DNA of 64,000 nucleotides from Acuticoccus sp. I52.16.1 (GCF_022865125.1 NZ_CP094828.1:3465219-3529218), one strand, 5' to 3'; shown: positions 1 to 9,127, numbered from the stretch's first letter. Translations and numbers: made by a program. Notes: generated by a model from the sequence alone, not told the origin.

Positions 1-1030
1 GGGCGCCGACTTCGCCGACCTCGCCGGCTTCCCCGAGCGGCGCCGCCAGTCCGAGGCGCGCGGCAAGCTGCGCGGTCTCGGCGTCGCCATGTGCATCGAG
101 GCCGCCGGCGGTCCCTACGGGCGCACCTCGCCCGACTATTCGGACGTGATCGTTGGGGAGGACGGGCGCATCGTCCTCACCGGCGGAGCCTTCAGCGCCG
201 GGCAGGGGCTGGAGACGGCGATGATCGACCTCGCCGCCGGCGCGCTCGGCCTGTCGCCGGGCGACTTCCGCTACGTCCAGGGGGATACCGACGACGTGCC
301 CAAGGGCAAGGGCATGGGCGGCTCCTCGGCGATGATCTCGTGCGGCTCGGCCGCCCTGGAGGCCGCGCGCGACCTCATCGAGAAGGCCACGAAGAAGGCC
401 GCCGATAGGCTGGAGGTCGCCGAGGTCGACGTCGAGTACGAGGCCGGCAGCTTCCGCGTCGTCGGGACCGACCGCACGGTGAGCCTCGCCCAGCTGGGTG
501 CGGACGCGGCGGCGGCGGGCGAGCGGCTTGCCGGCAACGGCGCCTTCCAGCCGCAGGAGGCGACCTTCCCCAACGGCTTCCACGTCTGCGAGGTGGAGGT
601 CGACCCGGACACCGGCGAGACCCGCATCGTCGGCTACAGCGCGGTCGAGGACATCGGCCGGGTGCTGAACCCGCAGCTCGCCTCGGGCCAGATCCACGGC
701 GGCGTGGTGCAGGGCCTCGGACAGATCCTGCAGGAGGACGTGGTCTATTCTCCCGGCGACGGGCAGCTCCTGTCGGCCAGCCTGATGGACTATTCCGTCC
801 CCCGCGCCGACGACATGCCCACCGTGCGCACCGCCTTCTGCGCGGTCGAGACGGCGCTCAACCCGCTCAAGGTCAAGGGCGTCGGCGAGGCGGGTTCGGT
901 CGGCGCCGTCGCGGCCGGGCTCAACGCCGTCAACGACGCGCTCGCCCAGCGCGGCGTCCCCTCGTTCGACATGCCGGCGACCCCGTCACGGGTGTGGGAG
1001 GCGCTCCACAAGGCACAGGGTGTGCGATGA
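1..1030 (+). CDS. Xanthine dehydrogenase/CO dehydrogenase family molybdopterin-binding subunit, C-terminal part
   Basis: The reading frame is open from the left edge (frame starting at base 2), so this is the 3' part of a longer gene; about 342 codons are visible. It shows the hallmarks of the molybdopterin-cytosine-dinucleotide-binding large subunit of the xanthine oxidase/CoxL family: a glycine/serine-rich GKGMGGSSAM cofactor segment and, near the end, VKGVGEAGSVGAVAAGLNAV. The Glu in GVGEAG (codon 887-889) aligns with the catalytic Glu next to molybdenum. Such enzymes hydroxylate heterocycles, aldehydes or CO together with FAD and 2Fe-2S subunits, which would lie to the left or elsewhere. 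The CoxL-specific loop lies outside the window, so substrate cannot be assigned. It needs molybdenum, which gives some context to the modE/modA pair at 46 kb. Confidence 0.9.
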   Translation, partial: GADFADLAGFPERRRQSEARGKLRGLGVAMCIEAAGGPYGRTSPDYSDVIVGEDGRIVLTGGAFSAGQGLETAMIDLAAGALGLSPGDFRYVQGDTDDVPKGKGMGGSSAMISCGSAALEAARDLIEKATKKAADRLEVAEVDVEYEAGSFRVVGTDRTVSLAQLGADAAAAGERLAGNGAFQPQEATFPNGFHVCEVEVDPDTGETRIVGYSAVEDIGRVLNPQLASGQIHGGVVQGLGQILQEDVVYSPGDGQLLSASLMDYSVPRADDMPTVRTAFCAVETALNPLKVKGVGEAGSVGAVAAGLNAVNDALAQRGVPSFDMPATPSRVWEALHKAQGVR

Positions 1031-1176
1031 CGACGCTCGCCTCCGGCGCACGGCCGGCGCGATGACTGTTTGTCGGACGATGACGGGCATGCGGGATCGT
1101 TGCCGCCGTCTGCCGCGTTGTGAGGGGGCCCGCTGTATGGTACCGGGTGCCCTCGAGTATTTGGTGGAGTCCGCCA

Positions 1177-1587
1177 ATGATAGCACGATTACTTTTCAGC
1201 GTTGTTTTGGTAACTGTCGGGTTGGTGTCGTCGGCTGGCGCAGAAGAGCAGCTCAGCGCACGGCAAATCCGGGAATTCATGCTTGGGGCCAAGATGTCCG
1301 GCGTTTTGGTCGAGACCAACGAGCGCTGGTATGAGTGCGTCGCGCCCAGCGGGGATACGGTCTACAACCTGGAGGGGCACATCTCGACCGGGTTCGTCGA
1401 GATCGAGGAATCGGGCCGCACCTGCTTCACCTATCCCCGCATGCAGACGACGTCTCGCTCCTGCTTCCACGTGCAGATGGAGGAGGGCAAGCGCGTCTTC
1501 GTCGAGGAAACCTCGCGCATCAAGTTCCGTGTCGACGAGATTGACCGCGGGTTCGATCAATGCCCCGCTTCACAGCCGGTCAGCTGA
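1177..1587 (+). CDS. Small secreted protein of unknown function
   Basis: 136 residues. I place the start at ATG 1177 because a GGTGGAG ribosome binding site lies just upstream (about 1164-1170) and the protein then begins with a clean signal peptide (MIARLLFSVV... ending SAGA-EE), so it is probably periplasmic. The mature part has cysteines spaced along the chain (WYECVA, RTCFTY, RSCFHV, DQCPA), suggesting one or two disulfides, and alternating strand-like segments. I recognise no domain. It stands alone between the molybdoenzyme end and the TauE-type exporter. Confidence 0.7.
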   Translation: MIARLLFSVVLVTVGLVSSAGAEEQLSARQIREFMLGAKMSGVLVETNERWYECVAPSGDTVYNLEGHISTGFVEIEESGRTCFTYPRMQTTSRSCFHVQMEEGKRVFVEETSRIKFRVDEIDRGFDQCPASQPVS

Positions 1588-1671
1588 CCGCCGCCTCGGC
1601 CAGACCGCTCGGGCCCCGCTGACACCCGTCGCGCACCCTCGCTCCGTGGGGCTTCGTCCGGCGCGGCGGCG

Positions 1672-2409
1672 ATGACGATCTTCCTCGTCCTCAGCACGAT
1701 CTTCGTCGGCTCGGTCATGAAGGGGGCGATCGGCATCGGTCTGCCGCTGCTGGCGACGCCGGTGCTGTCGATCTACCTCGGCGTGCCGGCGGCGGTGGCC
1801 ATCGTGTCGATCCCGATCGTCGCGACCAACGCCCGGCAGGTGGTGAAATTCCGGGCCGACGTGTTTCGTCAGCGCTACCTCGCGGCCTTCCTCGTCGCCG
1901 GGGGTGTCGGCGTGGTCCTCGGCACCACGGTCCTCGTCAGCGCGCCGGTGGCGCTGCTGCAGATCGGGCTGGGCGGCGCGGTGCTGGCCTACCTCGCGAT
2001 CCAGCTCCTCATGCCGCCGCTCGTCATCACACCGGCGCAGAGCCGCGTTCTGGGCGGCCCCGTGGGCCTCCTCACCGGGTTGTTGCAGGGGGCGGTCGGC
2101 ATCTCCAGCGTGGTCAGCATCACCTTCCTGCAGGCGCTGCGGCTGGAACGGGCGGCCTTCGTCGGCTCCATCTCCTCGATGTTCCTGATGTTCTCGACCA
2201 TCCAGATCGCGGCGCTGGTGGTGGAGGGGACGATGACGCGCGAATATGCCGCCCTCGGCGCGCTCTCGCTGCTGGCGGCCGGGGCGGGGATGTGGCTGGG
2301 CGACAAGTTCGCCTCCCGCATGACGGCGACGCTCTTCCGCCGCGTCGTCTTTGCGATGCTCGGCCTCCTGTCGGCGATGCTCGTCATCGGCGGTGTCGCC
2401 GCCCTCTGA
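1672..2409 (+). CDS. Sulfite exporter TauE/SafE family inner-membrane protein
   Basis: 245 residues, almost entirely hydrophobic, with about eight predicted membrane segments and the internal two-fold repeat typical of the family: an N-terminal GAIGIGLPLLATPVLS segment and a second-half counterpart around GLLTGLLQGAVGISSVVSI. Family members move sulfite, sulfoacetate or other organosulfur anions across the inner membrane; the substrate cannot be read from sequence. The length matches the family. No clear Shine-Dalgarno is visible before ATG 1672. It seems to be a single-gene unit. Confidence 0.85.
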   Translation: MTIFLVLSTIFVGSVMKGAIGIGLPLLATPVLSIYLGVPAAVAIVSIPIVATNARQVVKFRADVFRQRYLAAFLVAGGVGVVLGTTVLVSAPVALLQIGLGGAVLAYLAIQLLMPPLVITPAQSRVLGGPVGLLTGLLQGAVGISSVVSITFLQALRLERAAFVGSISSMFLMFSTIQIAALVVEGTMTREYAALGALSLLAAGAGMWLGDKFASRMTATLFRRVVFAMLGLLSAMLVIGGVAAL

Positions 2410-2543
2410 CGCCATCCGCGCCGCTCGCCCGCCGGCCCCGGCGACCCGTCGCCACGGCGTGCCCCGCGTGCCCCACATCGCACCCCCGTGCCCGCGATCG
2501 CGGTGCGGCGCACAAAGCCGCACCTTGGTCCAATTCAAACGAC

Positions 2544-2577
2544 TTGACCGATGCGACTGGTTCTCAATAACAATTGG
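2544..2577 (+). promoter_or_regulatory. Candidate promoter/operator for sitABCD
   Basis: TTGACC (2544-2549) resembles a -35 element and is followed about 17-18 bp on by an AT-rich stretch (TCAATAACAATT, 2564-2575) that could hold the -10. This is the only AT-rich patch in front of sitA. A CCAATT (2530-2535) and its complement AATTGG (2572-2577) flank it. SitABCD operons are usually repressed by a metal-sensing Fur/Mur or MntR protein, so an operator here is expected; I cannot match the site to a named consensus. Confidence 0.35.
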
Positions 2578-2599
2578 CGGGGCAACAAGGGGTGCTATG

Positions 2600-3499
2600 A
2601 TGCACGATTGTGCGCGGTGGCTGGCTGCGGCCGGGGTGATCGTCGCGATGGCCGGACCCGCCGCCGCGGCCGACCGGATGAAGGTCGTCACGACCTTCAC
2701 CGTCCTCGCCGACATGGCCCGGAACGTCGCCGGGGATGCGGCCGACGTCGTCTCCATCACCAAGCCCGGCGCCGAGATCCACGGCTACCAGCCCACCCCG
2801 CGTGATATCGTCGGCGCCTCGGACGCCGACCTGATCCTGTGGAACGGCCTCAACCTCGAGCGCTGGTTCGAGCAGTTCCTCGCCAATCTCGGCGACGTGC
2901 CGTCGGTCACGCTGTCGGACGGGATCGAGCCGATCCCCATCGCCGCGGGTTCCTACGAGGGGCGGGCCAATCCGCACGCCTGGATGGGCCTCGCGAACGC
3001 TCTCCACTATGTGGATAATATCCGCGACGCCTTCGTCGCTCAGGACCCGGACAACGCCGCCACCTACGAAGCCAACGCCGCCGCCTACAAGGACGAGATC
3101 AGCGCCACCCTCACCCCCCTGCGCGACGCGCTGGCGGCGGTGCCCGAGGACAAACGCTGGCTCGTCACCTGCGAGGGCGCGTTTAGCTACCTGGCGCGTG
3201 ACTTCGGCCTCCAGGAGCTCTACCTCTGGCCGATCAACGCCGATCAGATCGGCACCCCGCAGCAGGTCCGCGCGGTGATCGACGGGGTGCGCGAACACGA
3301 GATCCCCGTGGTCTTTTGCGAAAGCACGGTCAATACTGCACCTGCCGAGCAGGTCGCGCGGGAGACGGGTAGCCGATACGGCGGCGTCCTCTACGTAGAC
3401 TCGTTATCGACGGCCGATGGACCGGTGCCCACCTACCTCGACCTCCTGCGCGTGACGTCCGAGACCATCGTCGACGGTCTCACCGCGGCCAGGCCATGA
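2600..3499 (+). CDS. sitA: Manganese/iron ABC transporter, periplasmic binding protein SitA
   Basis: 299 residues, cluster A-I metal-binding protein. ATG codons at 2597 and 2600 are both possible; AAGGGG at 2587-2592 fits 2600 better. A signal peptide (about 1-24, ending PAAAA-D) exports it. Candidate metal ligands are H61 (EIHGY), H126 (NPHAW), E241 (FCESTVN) and D267 (YVDSLST). The C-terminal region ([20 protein letters not shown]) is characteristic of SitA/YfeA rather than ZnuA, and there is no histidine-rich loop as zinc binders have. It delivers Mn2+ or Fe2+ to SitBCD, encoded just downstream. Confidence 0.93.
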   Translation: MHDCARWLAAAGVIVAMAGPAAAADRMKVVTTFTVLADMARNVAGDAADVVSITKPGAEIHGYQPTPRDIVGASDADLILWNGLNLERWFEQFLANLGDVPSVTLSDGIEPIPIAAGSYEGRANPHAWMGLANALHYVDNIRDAFVAQDPDNAATYEANAAAYKDEISATLTPLRDALAAVPEDKRWLVTCEGAFSYLARDFGLQELYLWPINADQIGTPQQVRAVIDGVREHEIPVVFCESTVNTAPAEQVARETGSRYGGVLYVDSLSTADGPVPTYLDLLRVTSETIVDGLTAARP

Positions 3500-3510
3500 C
3501 ACCCCGAGAG

Positions 3511-3538
3511 CGCACCGCCGCCGCCGTCCCCCGGTGCG
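3511..3538 (+). other. Intercistronic hairpin between sitA and sitB
   Basis: CGCACCG (3511-3517) and CGGTGCG (3532-3538) form a perfect 7-bp inverted repeat with a 14-nt loop, 12 nt after the sitA stop. There is no T-tract, so it is not a typical intrinsic terminator. It may protect the sitA message from 3' decay or dampen expression of sitBCD. The hairpin would bury a GTG at 3534, which argues for the later sitB start. Confidence 0.5.
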
Positions 3539-3563
3539 GCCGATGCCAGAGAGGAAACCCAGC

Positions 3564-4505
3564 GTGCTCGACCAGCCGAAGGTGACACGTCACGCGCCGG
3601 CGCCCGGCGGGCACGGCATGGCCGGCGGTCCGGCGGAGGCGACGGCCGACGAAGCCGGCATCGTCGCGCGCGACGTCACCGTCACCTACCGCAACGGCCA
3701 CACCGCGCTGACCCACGCGACCTTCGAGGTGCCGCGCGGCAGCATCGCCGCGCTGGTAGGGGTGAACGGCGCCGGCAAGTCGACCCTCTTCAAGTCCATC
3801 ATGGGGTTCGTCCCCGCCGCCCAAGGCGAGATCCGCCTCCTGGGCCGCACCGTGCGCGACGCGCTGCGCCTCAACCTCGTCGCCTACGTCCCGCAGTCCG
3901 AGGAGGTCGACTGGTCGTTCCCGGTGCTGGTCGAGGACGTCGTCATGATGGGGCGCTACGGCAAGATGGGCTTCCTGCGCCGCCCGTCGCGGGCCGACCA
4001 CGCGGCCGTCGCCACCGCGCTCGACCGCGTCAACATGGCCGACTTCCGCCACCGGCAGATCGGCGAGCTGTCCGGCGGGCAGCGCAAGCGCGTCTTCCTC
4101 GCCCGCGCCCTCGCCCAGGACGGCCAGGTGATCCTGCTCGACGAGCCGTTCACCGGCGTCGACGTGAAGACCGAGGACCAGATCGTCGCCCTCCTGCGCG
4201 AGCTGCGCGCCGAGGGCCGGGTGATGCTGGTCTCCACCCACAACCTCGGCTCCGTGCCCGAGTTCTGCGACCGGACCGTCTTCGTCAAAGGCACCGTCCT
4301 CGCCTACGGGCCGACCGAGACGACCTTCACCCGCGAGAACCTGGAGCGCGCGTTCGGCGGCGTCCTGCGGCACTTCACCCTGTCCGGCCAGATGCTGCAC
4401 GACGACGACGACCCGCGCGAGATCTCCATCATCACCGACGACGAGCGCCCCGTGGTCCACTACGGCGACTGCGCCCAGCGCGCCAACCCGGAGGAGGGCG
4501 CCTGA
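3564..4505 (+). CDS. sitB: Manganese/iron ABC transporter ATP-binding protein SitB
   Basis: 313 residues from GTG 3564, chosen because GAGGAAA (3551-3557) is well spaced before it; an in-frame GTG at 3534 and ATG at 3543 lack such a site. All ABC ATPase motifs are intact: Walker [10 protein letters not shown] (about residues 66-74), Q-loop [10 protein letters not shown], signature LSGGQRKRV, Walker [13 protein letters not shown], and the switch His in STHNLG. It energises metal uptake through SitCD. A 30-residue N-terminal extension precedes the domain, and the C-terminal tail has a DDDD run (HDDDDDP) and an EEGA end. Confidence 0.93.
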   Translation: MLDQPKVTRHAPAPGGHGMAGGPAEATADEAGIVARDVTVTYRNGHTALTHATFEVPRGSIAALVGVNGAGKSTLFKSIMGFVPAAQGEIRLLGRTVRDALRLNLVAYVPQSEEVDWSFPVLVEDVVMMGRYGKMGFLRRPSRADHAAVATALDRVNMADFRHRQIGELSGGQRKRVFLARALAQDGQVILLDEPFTGVDVKTEDQIVALLRELRAEGRVMLVSTHNLGSVPEFCDRTVFVKGTVLAYGPTETTFTRENLERAFGGVLRHFTLSGQMLHDDDDPREISIITDDERPVVHYGDCAQRANPEEGA

Positions 4506-5416
4506 TGGCCTTCCTCGCCACGCTCGCCGAGCCCTTCTCCTACGGCTACATGACGAACGCCATGTGGGTCTCGGCGATGGTCGGCGGGGTCTGTGCCTTC
4601 CTGTCGGCCTACCTGATGCTCAAGGGCTGGTCGCTCATCGGCGACGCGCTCTCGCACTCCGTGGTGCCGGGCGTCGCCGGGGCGTACATCCTGGGCCTGC
4701 CGTTCGCCATCGGCGCCTTCCTGGCGGGTGGGCTGGCGGCGACGGCGATGCTCTTCCTGTCCAACCGCTCCGGCCTCAAGGTCGACACCATCATCGGCCT
4801 CATCTTCACCGCCTTCTTCGGGCTCGGCCTCTTCATGGTGTCGCTCAACCCGATGGCGGTCTCGATCCAGACCATCACCATGGGCAACATCCTGGCGATC
4901 ACGCCGGAGGACACCCTGCAACTCGTCGTCATCGGCGCCGTCTCGCTGGCGGTTCTCCTATTGAAGTGGAAGGACCTCATGGTCGTCTTCTTCGACGAGA
5001 ACCACGCCCGCTCCATCGGCCTGCGGCCGGGCCTTCTCAAGGGGGTCTTCTTCGTCCTCCTCTCGGCTGCCACCGTCGCCGCCATGCAGACGGTGGGTGC
5101 CTTCCTGGTCATCGCCATGGTGGTGACGCCGGGCGCCACCGCCTACCTCCTGTGCGATCGCTTCCCGCGGCTCATCGTGGTGTCGGTCACGATCGGCGCG
5201 GTGACGAGTTTCGTCGGCGCCTATGCCAGCTACTTCCTGAACGGGGCGACCGGCGGCATCATCGTCTCGCTTCAGACGCTGGTGTTCCTCGCGGTTTTCC
5301 TCGGCGCGCCCAAGCACGGCCTGCTCGCCGCCCGCCGCAAGGCCGCCGCGGCACTGGAGCCGGAGCGCCCCGCGCCGGCGCCCGCGGCGCCCGTGGTCGC
5401 GGAGAGCCGCCCGTGA
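4505..5416 (+). CDS. sitC: Manganese/iron ABC transporter permease SitC
   Basis: 303 residues, ABC-3 family permease with about eight membrane helices; conserved MLKGWSLIGDALSHSVVPG lies in the N-terminal third. Its start overlaps the sitB stop by one base (TGATG at 4503-4507), so translation is coupled. The C-terminal tail is Ala/Pro/Glu rich (PERPAPAPAAP) and probably cytoplasmic. It pairs with SitD as the channel of the Mn/Fe importer. Confidence 0.92.
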   Translation: MAFLATLAEPFSYGYMTNAMWVSAMVGGVCAFLSAYLMLKGWSLIGDALSHSVVPGVAGAYILGLPFAIGAFLAGGLAATAMLFLSNRSGLKVDTIIGLIFTAFFGLGLFMVSLNPMAVSIQTITMGNILAITPEDTLQLVVIGAVSLAVLLLKWKDLMVVFFDENHARSIGLRPGLLKGVFFVLLSAATVAAMQTVGAFLVIAMVVTPGATAYLLCDRFPRLIVVSVTIGAVTSFVGAYASYFLNGATGGIIVSLQTLVFLAVFLGAPKHGLLAARRKAAAALEPERPAPAPAAPVVAESRP

Positions 5417-6273
5417 CCCTCGCCGACCTCGCGATGCCGTTCCAGTTCCCGTTCATGCAGAACGCCTTTCTGATCGCGGTCATCGTTGCGATCCCCTGCG
5501 CGCTGCTGTCCTGTTTCCTCGTCCTCAAGGGCTGGGCGCTGATGGGGGACGCGGTCAGCCACGCCGTCCTGCCGGGGGTGGTGCTGGCGTGGATCCTCAA
5601 CATTCCCCTCATCATCGGCGCCTTCGCGGCGGGGATGACGTGCGCGCTCGCCACCGGCTACCTCTCCCACAACAGCCGCGTGAAGCGTGACACCGTCATG
5701 GGCGTGGTCTTCTCGGGCATGTTCGGCGCCGGCATCGTCCTCTACACCTCGATCACCTCCGACGAGCACCTCGACCATGTGCTCTTCGGCAACATGCTGG
5801 GCGTCGGTCGGGCCGATCTCCTGACGGCGGGCGCGATCTCGCTCGCCGTCTCGCTCGCCCTGCTGCTGAAGTGGAAGGACCTGCTGCTGCACGCGTTCGA
5901 CCCAGCGCAAGCGCAGGCGTGCGGCCTCGACACGGGCCTCCTGCACTACGGGCTCCTGGCGATCCTCTCGCTGACCATCGTCGCGACGCTGTCCTCGGTG
6001 GGCATCATCCTCGCGGTGGGGCTGCTGATCGCGCCCGGGGCGATCGCCTTCCTCCTGGTGCGAAGCTTCGGCCGGATGCTGGTGGTCGCCGTCGCGGTCA
6101 CGATCGCCGCCATGGTCGCCGGCACCTACGCCAGCTTCTTCCTCGACAGCGCCCCCGCACCGACGATCATCCTGGTGCTCACCGCGGTCTTCGTCGTCGC
6201 CCTGGTGCAGCGCGAGTTGGTGACCCGCGCCCGCTCGCGCCGCGCCATCGCCGCCCCAGAAGTCGCCGGCTGA
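5413..6273 (+). CDS. sitD: Manganese/iron ABC transporter permease SitD
   Basis: 286 residues from GTG 5413, overlapping the sitC stop by four bases (GTGA). The same frame is open further upstream inside sitC, but the coupling and the family alignment (MPFQFPFMQNAFLIAVIVA) favour 5413. It is an ABC-3 permease with LVLKGWALMGDAVSHAVLPG, paralogous to SitC, and forms the other half of the heterodimeric channel. It is the last gene of the sit operon. Confidence 0.92.
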   Translation: MTLADLAMPFQFPFMQNAFLIAVIVAIPCALLSCFLVLKGWALMGDAVSHAVLPGVVLAWILNIPLIIGAFAAGMTCALATGYLSHNSRVKRDTVMGVVFSGMFGAGIVLYTSITSDEHLDHVLFGNMLGVGRADLLTAGAISLAVSLALLLKWKDLLLHAFDPAQAQACGLDTGLLHYGLLAILSLTIVATLSSVGIILAVGLLIAPGAIAFLLVRSFGRMLVVAVAVTIAAMVAGTYASFFLDSAPAPTIILVLTAVFVVALVQRELVTRARSRRAIAAPEVAG

Positions 6274-6323
6274 CCGGGCGACATCGGCGCACACCACCGC
6301 GCCGGCGCCGCCCTCGCCACCTA

Positions 6324-6345
6324 GTCAATGACAATGAGTTGTGAC
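6324..6345. promoter_or_regulatory. AT-rich inverted repeat before the CHAD-CYTH gene
   Basis: GTCA (6324-6327) and TGAC (6342-6345) bracket an AT-rich core with two ATGA/CAATGA units. It lies 42 nt before the CHAD-CYTH start and 50 nt after sitD. It could be an operator or promoter element for the downstream gene; the half-sites are short, so support is weak. Confidence 0.25.
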
Positions 6346-6386
6346 ACTGCTGGGCGCAATCAGTACGCCTGGGCAAAGGTCCAACC

Positions 6387-7826
6387 ATGTCGTTCCAATT
6401 CAAGTCCGCCGACGCTTCGCTGCAGGACGGTGTCCGCCGCGTTGCGCGTTCGCAGATCCGCCGCGCCCTGGAGGAGGCCGCCGCGACCACCGATCCAGCC
6501 GAGGCCGTCCACAGCGTGCGCAAGCGGTGCAAGAAGGTGCGCGGCCTCATCCGCCTGGTGCGTCCGGGTCTGCGGGGCTACGGCGCCAAGAACGCCGCGC
6601 TGCGCGATGCGGCGCGCCCGCTGTCGGGCGTGCGCGACACCGCCGTCATGGTCGAGACCTACGACAAGCTCGCCAAGGCCTTCCCCGACCGGCTCGACCG
6701 CGCGGCGAGCGCTACGGTGCGCGCCCACCTCGTCGACGCGCGCCGCGCCGCCCATGTCGACGACGCCGCGTTCGGTGACGCCATGGCCGAGTTCCGTTCC
6801 GCCCTCGCCGCGCTGCTCGACGAGATCGCCACCTGGAAGGTCGACGGCAAGGCCGCCGACGTGGTGGCCGAGGGGGCCGGCCGCGTCGCCAAGGACGCCA
6901 CCAAGGCGCTCGAGGCGGCGCTGAAGAAGCCGACGCCGGACCGTCTTCACGAGTTGCGCAAACAGGTGAAGTACCACACCACCCACATCCGCCTGCTGCG
7001 CGAGGTGTGGCCCGGACCGATGAAGGCCGTCGCCGACGAACTCTCCTACCTCGGCGACCTCCTGGGCGACGAGCGCGACCTCGCCCTCTTCGTCGAGACG
7101 CTGCGGGCCGGCCCGCTGGCGCCGGAGCTGACCGCCGACGTGATCGCGCTGGCGGTGCAGCACCGCGCCGCCGTGCAGGCCGAGGCGCTGGCCCTCGCCC
7201 AGCGCGCGTTCGCGGACGAGCCCAAGGCGGTCGCCGAGCGGATCGAAATGCTGTGGCGGGTGTGGCGCCGCGGCGTCTCCGCTCCGGCCGAGATCTCCGG
7301 CGAGGGTGACGCCGGGGCCGCGTCCGAGGAGGAGCCGGCGGATCCGGGCGCCCCGGTCGCCGGCACCGAGATCGAGCGCAAGTTCATGGTGGTGGGGGAC
7401 ACCTGGCGCGACGCGGTGCGCGAGACGATGGCACTGCGCCAGGCCTATATCGCCAACACCGAGACGCTCAGCATCCGCGTGCGCATCAAGAACGACAGTG
7501 AGGCGACGCTCACGGTCAAGAGCGCCGCCATGACGCTGGCGCGCACCGAGGTGGAGTTCAAGATCCCGCTCGGAAAGGCCGAGGCGCTGATGAGCCTTGC
7601 CACCGGCCTCACCATCGAGAAGCGCCGCCACGTCGTCCCCGTCGGCGGGATCGACGTCGAGGTCGACGAGTTCGTCACCCCCGATCCGGCCCTGGTGATG
7701 GCCGAGGTCGAGCTGTCCCGGCCCGACGCGCCGCTGCCGGTCGCGGCCTGGCTCGGCCGCGAGGTGACGGGAAACCCGCGCTACTACGGTGCCACCATGG
7801 CCGCCGCCGTCCGTCCCGCCGACTGA
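6387..7826 (+). CDS. CHAD domain - CYTH domain protein (inverted order)
   Basis: 479 residues. The N-terminal half (about 1-290) is a CHAD domain: helical, rich in conserved His/Arg/Lys, with paired motifs AVHSVRKRCKKVRGLIRL (about 33-50) and RLHELRKQVKYHTTHIRLLR (about 188-207), the basic surfaces that bind polyphosphate. A Pro/Glu-rich linker (about 305-325) leads to a CYTH domain (about 326-479) with the ExExK signature E328-I-E330-R-K332 and further conserved Arg/Lys/Glu such as SIRVRIKND and EVEFKIPLG. CYTH enzymes hydrolyse inorganic triphosphate or make cAMP. Most fused proteins run CYTH then CHAD; here the order is reversed. An AAAGG site precedes ATG 6387. It is probably transcribed alone and may act in polyphosphate or triphosphate metabolism. 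Confidence 0.88.
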   Translation: MSFQFKSADASLQDGVRRVARSQIRRALEEAAATTDPAEAVHSVRKRCKKVRGLIRLVRPGLRGYGAKNAALRDAARPLSGVRDTAVMVETYDKLAKAFPDRLDRAASATVRAHLVDARRAAHVDDAAFGDAMAEFRSALAALLDEIATWKVDGKAADVVAEGAGRVAKDATKALEAALKKPTPDRLHELRKQVKYHTTHIRLLREVWPGPMKAVADELSYLGDLLGDERDLALFVETLRAGPLAPELTADVIALAVQHRAAVQAEALALAQRAFADEPKAVAERIEMLWRVWRRGVSAPAEISGEGDAGAASEEEPADPGAPVAGTEIERKFMVVGDTWRDAVRETMALRQAYIANTETLSIRVRIKNDSEATLTVKSAAMTLARTEVEFKIPLGKAEALMSLATGLTIEKRRHVVPVGGIDVEVDEFVTPDPALVMAEVELSRPDAPLPVAAWLGREVTGNPRYYGATMAAAVRPAD

Positions 7827-7993
7827 GGCCGCCGCCCCCGGCAAGGTCGAGGACAGCGGCGCCGGCCACGCCGCGATCCCCGTCCGGCGATGCCGCCGCG
7901 GCCCGTCGCACGGACCCGGACGCTTGACACGGCGGGCGACGTCCTCGCGTTAGAAGGACGTCGCCGACCGACCGAGAATGCCCGGAGCTTCCC

Positions 7994-8971
7994 GTGACCG
8001 ACACCACCGACCGCGCCTTCACCGGGGGCGCCTATGGCATGGGCCTCGAGAACTGGTTCGGCGGGGCCACCAGCCTGTTCCGCCGCCGCTACGCGCGCGA
8101 TCCTTCCGGTGCCGACGTCGCGGTGCTGGGCGTCCCGTTCGACCAGGCCGTGACCAACCGGCCTGGCACCCGCTTCGGTCCGCGCGCGGTGCGCACGGCC
8201 TCGTCGGCCGTCGCCTGGCCCGGCGGACCCTGGCGCTGGACCGACGACCCCTTCGCCCACCTCGACGTGGTCGACACCGGCGACCTCACCTACGACATCG
8301 GCGATCTCCCCGCCTTCGCCGCCACCCTGGAGGCGCGCGCGGCCGAGATCATCGCCACCGGCGCCAAGCTCTTCACCCTCGGCGGCGATCACTTCATCAC
8401 CTACCCGATCCTCAGGGCGCACGCCGCGCGGCACGGCCCGCTCGGCCTCGTGCAGTTCGATTCCCATAGCGACACCTGGCGCGACACCGGCCCGCGCATC
8501 GATCACGGCACCATGTTCTTCCGCGCCGTCGAGGAGGGGATCATCGACCCGGCGCGCTCGGTCCAGGTCGGCATCCGCTCCGGCAACGAGGAGACCTTCG
8601 GCCTCACCACCATCGACGCCGACGCCGTCGCCGACCATCCGCCCGCCGCCGTCGCCGAGCGTATCCGCCAGATCGCCGGCCCCGGCCCCAGCTACCTGAC
8701 CTTCGACATCGACGTTCTCGACCCCGCCTTCGCCCCCGGCACCGGCACCCCGGTGTGCGGCGGCATGACCCCCAACACCGCCGAGCGCATCCTGACCGGC
8801 CTCGCCGGCGTGCCGTTCGTCGGCATGGACGTGGTGGAGGTCTCGCCCGCCTACGACGTGTCGGAGATCACGGCGCTGGCTGCGGCGACGATGGCGCTCA
8901 ACATGATGGGCCTCTTCGCCGTGATGGCGGGCGCGCCGGGCTTCGGCCCGCGGCCCACCGGCGCGCTCTGA
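7994..8971 (+). CDS. speB: Agmatinase/ureohydrolase family protein
   Basis: 325 residues from GTG 7994, with GGAG at 7984-7987. It is a ureohydrolase (arginase fold) with the binuclear manganese ligands in place: H133 (GGDHF), D156/H158/D160 (FDSHSD), D238/D240 (FDIDVLD). Length and the GTPVCGGMT segment fit proteobacterial agmatinases, which cleave agmatine to putrescine and urea; guanidinobutyrase or guanidinopropionase activity in the same fold cannot be excluded. No transporter or decarboxylase partner lies beside it. Its Mn requirement sits well with the nearby SitABCD, though that may be chance. Confidence 0.85.
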   Translation: MTDTTDRAFTGGAYGMGLENWFGGATSLFRRRYARDPSGADVAVLGVPFDQAVTNRPGTRFGPRAVRTASSAVAWPGGPWRWTDDPFAHLDVVDTGDLTYDIGDLPAFAATLEARAAEIIATGAKLFTLGGDHFITYPILRAHAARHGPLGLVQFDSHSDTWRDTGPRIDHGTMFFRAVEEGIIDPARSVQVGIRSGNEETFGLTTIDADAVADHPPAAVAERIRQIAGPGPSYLTFDIDVLDPAFAPGTGTPVCGGMTPNTAERILTGLAGVPFVGMDVVEVSPAYDVSEITALAAATMALNMMGLFAVMAGAPGFGPRPTGAL

Positions 8972-9127
8972 GCGCAGGAACCGGGCGGTAAAGCCACACC
9001 CCAGCCTCCTCCGGCCGGCGCGCGTGCGTGCGGCAAGCTCCGGCCCAGCGTCCTCTGCCACCACCCTCGCGGCTCACCAGCACTCTGGGCGAGCGGGTTT
9101 GGATTGAAGGCTAGAGGAGTCGATCGC

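Noticed and set aside
2600-3499. Zinc-binding ZnuA identity for the first ABC binding protein
   Set aside because: There is no histidine-rich loop, and the C-terminal [20 protein letters not shown] segment and operon order match SitA (manganese/iron).
4564-5412. Extension of the SitD frame back through sitC
   Set aside because: The residues before 5413 are Arg/Gly/His-rich shadow sequence; GTG 5413 overlaps the sitC stop by GTGA and fits permease alignment.
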